A stretch of DNA of 64,000 bases from Streptomyces fructofermentans (GTDB lineage: Bacteria; Actinomycetota; Actinomycetes; Streptomycetales; Streptomycetaceae), in assembly GCF_014651055.1 (NCBI RefSeq), contig NZ_BMWD01000007.1:137475-201474 (forward strand). The letters run 5' to 3'. Below the pieces are notes generated by a model. The model saw only the letters and a list, made by a program, of their open reading frames with translations, was not told where the DNA came from and made no database searches. The translations under genes and the position numbers were made by a program. Below are positions 60,323 through 64,000 of the stretch, in pieces. How positions within the stretch are numbered: the stretch's first letter is position 1; the number at the start of each line of letters is the position of its first letter.

Positions 60323-60660
60323 GTTGTGCGCAAACCCGCGAGCCCGCGCACGCGGCGCCCGGTGGGTGCTGATCTGCGGGCGGGCCGACCCGGGGCGGTC
60401 GCCCGCGTGGTGTCCGGCTCCGTCCAGGTCGGTCCGGGCCGGTGGGCCGACGCGCCGCCGTCACGCGGCAGACACGCCTTGGTCCAGGAACGGTCCTACG
60501 GGCGCCCGTCGAACCGTACTCAGGAGGGGTACGGACGGTCGGGACGGGCGCCGGGCGCCTTGAGGACGCCGTCCCGGGCAGCGGAGACGGCCCGGGGAGC
60601 TGAGGCGCGGGGACCTGAGGCGCCGGGACCTGAGGCGGCCGTGCCCTGAGCCCCGGAGGC

Positions 60661-60734
60661 CGTCACCCGCCGGGAGATTGGAGGCGCGCCCGGATCGGGC
60701 CGTCACCAACCGGGAGGTTGGAGGCGCGCCCGGA
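60661..60734. repeat. Two 34-bp direct repeats, period 40
   Basis: Copies at 60661-60694 and 60701-60734 share CGGGAG(A/G)TTGGAGGCGCG followed by CCCGGA, with only a few differences at the left end. They lie near the 3' side of the protease gene. No function evident. Confidence 0.55.
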
Positions 60735-60897
60735 CCGCGAGTGGTTCCCCGCGCCCGGAGCGCGCGCGGGAAGTGGTCTCGGTGCCCGGCGCCGGCCGAA
60801 CGGGCACGGGCCCGCCACCCCGCCGGAACGGGCCCGCACGCTCGCTGGTGTGCGGACCCGCAGGGGTGGCGGAGCCCGTGACCCCCGTGCGGACCGG

Positions 60898-62064
60898 TCA
60901 GGCCGTGTGGAGCCGCAGGCCGTACCGGTTGAGGATCTCGTTCACCGGCTGGTGCCAGGTCTGGCCGCCGCTGGAGCAGTTGCCCCAGCCGCCGGAGGTC
61001 ACGCCCTGCGCCTGGTCGCCGCTGATGAAGGAGCCGCCGGAGTCGCCCGGCTCCGCGCAGACGCTGGTCTTCGTCATCTGGTGCACCGCGCCCTGGCTGT
61101 AGTTGACCGTCTCGTTCTTGGCGAGCACGGTGCCGCAGTGCCAGTGCGTCGTGGAGCCCGACCGGCAGATGGACGCGCCGACGGGCGCCTCGGCGGACCC
61201 GCGGACGAGCTGGTCCGAGACCGTTCCCCAGCCGAGTACGACCGGTACGGTCCACCAGCCGCTGCCGACGTTGACCCAGGCGTAGTCGTTGTCGGGGAAC
61301 GAGGAGCCCTGGAAGTTGCCTATGTAGGACCGGTCCCAGCCGCTGACCCCGGCGCCCGCCCGGCCGCAGTGCCCGGCGGTCACGAACCCGCCGTGCACGG
61401 AGAAGCCGATGGAGCAGCGGACGTTGCCGGTGTAGAACGGGTCGCCGCCGACAGTGCCTGCCGCGAAGGTCTGCGGTGCCTCGACGGCCTCCTGGACCGT
61501 CACGGGACCTGCCGCTCGGGCCCGGGCGAGGAACGCGCGGACATCGTTGTCAGCCCGCTGGGCGCCGACGACGGAGACGACGACCGATCCGGCCTTCGCG
61601 TCGACGTGCCAGCTGCTGACGCCCTCGGGCGCGGACAGCTTGTCGATGCGGGCCTTGGCCGCGTCCAGGTGGCGGGCGCTGTACTTGGCCGTACGGACGG
61701 TCGCGCCGGTCGCGCGCACCGCGTCGAGGGTGCCGGGGGAGGCGGCCGCGGTGACGGCGACGGTCAGCGCGCCGCTGTCGGAGTCGAACCAGGAGCCTCC
61801 GTACGCGGCGCCCGCCGCACGCCGGGCCTTCGACTCGACGGCTGTCGCCCGCTTCTCCGCCGAGAGGCGCTCTTCGGCCTGGGCCCTTGTCAGGCCGAAG
61901 TCGCGTCGCATGGCGTCGAGGAGGGCGTCCGAGGCCGGGGCGTCGGAGGTACCGGTGGGTGCGGGGGCGCCGACGGCCGAGGCGGGTACGGCGACGGAGG
62001 TCGCCCAGGCGCCGAGGAGGAGGAGTGCGGACAGGCCGGTGCGCATGGCTGTAGTGCGTCTCAA
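60898..62064 (-). CDS. Streptogrisin-like S1 serine protease
   Basis: A 388-residue secreted protease. A signal peptide (about 8-30) precedes a propeptide with an alpha-lytic-protease-prodomain pattern (ALLDAMRRDFGLTRAQAEERL). The mature domain has His in GFVTAGHCGRAG, Asp in FPDNDYAWVN and Ser in CAEPGDSGGSFIS, as in streptogrisins. Cys pairs (NVRCSIGF and TAGHC; CRSG and HWHC; VCAEPG and GNCSSG) fit three disulfides. The TTG at 62064 (GAAGGG about 8 nt upstream) is preferred; ATG 62046 is an alternative. A 14-bp palindrome lies 53 nt upstream. Confidence 0.87.
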   Translation of the reverse strand: MRRTTAMRTGLSALLLLGAWATSVAVPASAVGAPAPTGTSDAPASDALLDAMRRDFGLTRAQAEERLSAEKRATAVESKARRAAGAAYGGSWFDSDSGALTVAVTAAASPGTLDAVRATGATVRTAKYSARHLDAAKARIDKLSAPEGVSSWHVDAKAGSVVVSVVGAQRADNDVRAFLARARAAGPVTVQEAVEAPQTFAAGTVGGDPFYTGNVRCSIGFSVHGGFVTAGHCGRAGAGVSGWDRSYIGNFQGSSFPDNDYAWVNVGSGWWTVPVVLGWGTVSDQLVRGSAEAPVGASICRSGSTTHWHCGTVLAKNETVNYSQGAVHQMTKTSVCAEPGDSGGSFISGDQAQGVTSGGWGNCSSGGQTWHQPVNEILNRYGLRLHTA

Positions 62065-62116
62065 GGGAGTGGCCCTTCGTTGTTCCAGGAAACGTGGGGG
62101 TGGAACAGCTGAACGG

Positions 62117-62130
62117 TGAGAGCGCTCTCA
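62117..62130 (-). promoter_or_regulatory. Perfect 14-bp LacI-type operator palindrome
   Basis: TGAGAGCGCTCTCA is a perfect palindrome with the central A-G-CG-C-T pattern of LacI-family operators and differs from the CebR box TGGGAGCGCTCCCA only at symmetrical positions 3 and 12. It lies 52 nt upstream of the TTG start of the protease gene, in a promoter position. Confidence 0.6.
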
Positions 62131-62291
62131 ATGCCTGCCGAGCCTAGCGGCTGATCATGGTCAGGTACATACCAAAAACAGCGCCGTGTTGCGCGGGTTC
62201 CGGACGGGTCGGCGCGGGATGCCGTGGGCGCGGTCGGTTTCGGGGCGAAGGACCGTACGTCGAACGCGCCGCCGTGCGCGGACGGGCCGGC

Positions 62292-64000
62292 TCACACGCC
62301 GGGGACGATTCCCGGGTCCTGCTCGTAGGGGGTGACCACCACGGTGTCGGCGAGCGACTCCAGCCCCACGGTCGACTGCGCCTTGGCGATGCGGAGATGG
62401 AGAAGACCGGGGTGTGCTCCGAGCGAGGAGACGTCGAGGGTCTCCGCGCCGAGGTCGAGGGTGAGTGTTTCCAGGCGCGGGAAGGCGGCCAGCCAGTACC
62501 AGGTGACGGACTGCCCGGCCGGGAGCCACAGGTGGGTGACTCCGGCCGGGTGCAGGGACTGGATCAGCTGGTTGGTGTCGAACGCGGAGGACACCCGCAC
62601 GTGGGAGCGGCCGCCCAACGGCGTGAAGGCGGCCAGTTCTGCCGGTGTCGTGACCTCGAAGTAGACGTCGCTCCCCAGCAGACCGGCGAGAACGCCTTCC
62701 GCGTAGGCGGCCGTGTCGAACCGGTGCCACGCGTTGCACAGGAGCTGCCGTACCCGCGGATCCGGGTGGCGGTTGTAGCGGCCCAGCAGGGCGATGGCGG
62801 CGTCCCCGCCGATGAGGATCGCCGTGTGGGCGGTCAGAAGGGCTTCCTCGTCCGACAGCCGGTCAGGCCCGGGGAGCAGTTCCAGGGCGACGGATCCGAT
62901 GCCGACGAGGTCCCGCACCTCTCTTCGGCTGCGCGGCGGGATGAGGGCACCGGCCCGTTCGCTGATCATGTCCCGGACGCGGGGCTCCAGTTCGGTGGCG
63001 TGCTCGACGGCGGCGGTTGCCAGCAGGTGCAGTTGGTTCCTGCGGTACGTCGACGTCGAGCTGTCCCCGCGCCTGATCAGGTCCAGGAGCAGTTCGGCGC
63101 CCTCCCGGGGACGGGCGTGCGCCACCGCCATGCGTACGACGTCCTCCCACTGGGAGTCGACCGCGCGCAGGACCAGCAGGGCCATGTCGCCCTCCTCGAC
63201 CGCGGCCTTCGCGCCCAGGTAGTCCTGGAAGGTGCGGTGGATGAAGTCGATGCTGCCCACCGCCGGCTCACGCAGCAGACCGCTGCGCAGCAGCAGGTGC
63301 TGGAAGATCGCCGCGGCGTCGCCCTGTTCGGCCGCGACCGGGACGCTGGGCAGGGTGTCGGCGATGATGCGCTCGGCGTGGCTGCGGTCCAGCTCGGACT
63401 TGCCGTTGAGGATGAACTTGTAGGCCAGGCGCTGCAGCAGCCGGATCTTGGGGTCCTCGGTGAGGTCGATCCCGTCCGGTGCGTCCATGTCCCGTTCGCG
63501 GTCGCGCCGGGCCAGCAGCATCGACAGCGCGGCCTCGTACAGTTCCTTGCGTCCCCGGGGCAGGTAGCCGTGCCGGTCGCAGTGCAGTGCGCAGATCAGT
63601 CCGCACATCAGGGGATTGGTGGCGAGACGTGCGAGGTCCTTCTTCGTGCGGACCGCCGTCACCAAGGACGCCTCGTAGCCGTCGAGAAGCTCCTGCTGCT
63701 CGGGAGTGCTCACGCTGCGGGCCGCGTTGTGCCATCGGTGAATGAACGAGGCGACGTCCTGCCGGCTCATCGGGGCCAGTGACAGTTCGCTGAACTTCTC
63801 GGCGGCCAGCCACTTGTCGCGTACGGCCGAGGGGCGTGAGGTCACCAGCCAGACATTGCCGGGGTACGTGACGAGAAGGTCCTGCAGCCACCGACGGGTG
63901 CGCTCACGCGTCTGCTTGGACACCTCGTCGATTCCGTCGATGAGCAGGAGACCGCGTCCCGAGGAGAGCACCCGGTCCACCCAACCGGCCGGTTGTGCCC
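62292..64000 (-). CDS. NACHT/STAND NTPase, C-terminal part (5' truncated by window)
   Basis: The frame is open to the window edge, giving 569 visible residues. The first part is the second half of a NACHT NTPase: Walker B GLLLIDGIDEVSKQTRERTRRWLQ (Asp-x-x-Asp-Glu), sensor LVTSRPSAVRDKWL, then FSELSLAPMSRQDVASFIHRWH and LATNPLMCGLICALH, all NACHT signatures. A helical region follows, with FIHRTFQDYLGAKAAVE (the FQEYLAA-type winged-helix motif). The end has Leu-rich repeat-like sequence (FPRLETLTLDLGAETLDVSSLG). The Walker A and any effector domain lie outside. Bacterial NACHT proteins are often anti-phage or signalling ATPases. Confidence 0.85.
   Translation of the reverse strand, partial: AQPAGWVDRVLSSGRGLLLIDGIDEVSKQTRERTRRWLQDLLVTYPGNVWLVTSRPSAVRDKWLAAEKFSELSLAPMSRQDVASFIHRWHNAARSVSTPEQQELLDGYEASLVTAVRTKKDLARLATNPLMCGLICALHCDRHGYLPRGRKELYEAALSMLLARRDRERDMDAPDGIDLTEDPKIRLLQRLAYKFILNGKSELDRSHAERIIADTLPSVPVAAEQGDAAAIFQHLLLRSGLLREPAVGSIDFIHRTFQDYLGAKAAVEEGDMALLVLRAVDSQWEDVVRMAVAHARPREGAELLLDLIRRGDSSTSTYRRNQLHLLATAAVEHATELEPRVRDMISERAGALIPPRSRREVRDLVGIGSVALELLPGPDRLSDEEALLTAHTAILIGGDAAIALLGRYNRHPDPRVRQLLCNAWHRFDTAAYAEGVLAGLLGSDVYFEVTTPAELAAFTPLGGRSHVRVSSAFDTNQLIQSLHPAGVTHLWLPAGQSVTWYWLAAFPRLETLTLDLGAETLDVSSLGAHPGLLHLRIAKAQSTVGLESLADTVVVTPYEQDPGIVPGV

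Larger units (their letters stand above)
60279..60897. other. Intergenic region, terminator and direct repeats
   Basis: A 619-bp gap between the convergent DUF1206 and protease genes. It begins with a terminator (60290-60322). Further on there is a 34-bp direct repeat (60661-60734). No gene is credible in either direction. GGCGCCGGGACCTGAGGC phrases near 60600-60640 repeat. Confidence 0.5.

Overview
The window is very GC-rich (roughly 70% or more). It has strong G/C bias at third codon positions, many GTG and TTG starts, GGAGG-type ribosome binding sites, and long spurious open frames opposite real genes. With F420-dependent PPOX enzymes, streptogrisin-type proteases, a ceb-type sugar locus, Lsr2-type and MerR/BldC-type DNA-binding domains and a LAL regulator, this points to a Streptomyces (or very close actinomycete) chromosome. 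I see no rRNA, no intact tRNA, no CRISPR array, no transposase and no NRPS or PKS genes.

Layout. 1-9.7 kb: the end of a 2-hydroxyacid dehydrogenase, a membrane-tethered S1 protease, an epoxide-hydrolase-like enzyme, a class F sortase overlapping its likely surface-protein substrate, a probably leaderless PPOX/F420 enzyme, GNAT and VOC proteins, and a Cys-rich small protein ahead of an N5-(carboxyethyl)ornithine-synthase-like dehydrogenase. 9.8-13.7 kb: molybdate uptake (modABC, translationally coupled), a divergent small molybdopterin-domain protein and an HTH-Mop regulator. 13.9-25.4 kb: the most notable region, ten minus-strand genes. Six are coupled biosynthesis/export genes (ATP-grasp ligase, DUF364 metal-chelation-type protein, cysteine-synthase-like PLP enzyme, dipeptide-epimerase-like enolase, MFS exporter, methyltransferase). 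A short repeat-rich gap separates them from a coupled four-gene oligopeptide/nickel-type ABC importer. The only clear promoter lies near 25.47 kb, where a Zur-box-like sequence fills the spacer between the -35 and -10 hexamers. I infer a zinc-repressed small metallophore (zincophore) make-export-import locus.

25.7-33.7 kb: a methyltransferase, a peptidoglycan-binding membrane protein, a trypsin-alpha/beta-hydrolase fusion coupled to a dienelactone hydrolase, a second alpha/beta hydrolase, a DinB protein and a small membrane protein whose stop codon lies in a tRNA-Ser-like remnant. 34.3-40.9 kb: a SIGS-repeat protein, a SMI1/KNR4-Lsr2 fusion, an FHA-FAD monooxygenase beside a Ser/Thr kinase with a Thr-rich linker, and another PPOX enzyme. 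41.3-47.6 kb: cebR-cebEFG-bglC beta-glucoside/cellobiose utilisation, with two LacI-type operators in the cebE promoter. 47.7-57.6 kb: a serine hydrolase lacking the SxxK lysine, a GPP34 protein, a lipoprotein, a DUF6624 protein, a 1000-residue LAL regulator and a UBP zinc-finger protein. 56.1-59.3 kb: a coupled operon of response-regulator/thioredoxin-reductase fusion, cNMP-domain histidine kinase and that UBP protein. 59.4-64 kb: a DUF1206 membrane protein, a streptogrisin-like protease behind a perfect 14-bp LacI-type palindrome, and the C-terminal part of a NACHT/STAND NTPase running off the window.

All assignments come from reading motifs by eye. No database search was run.
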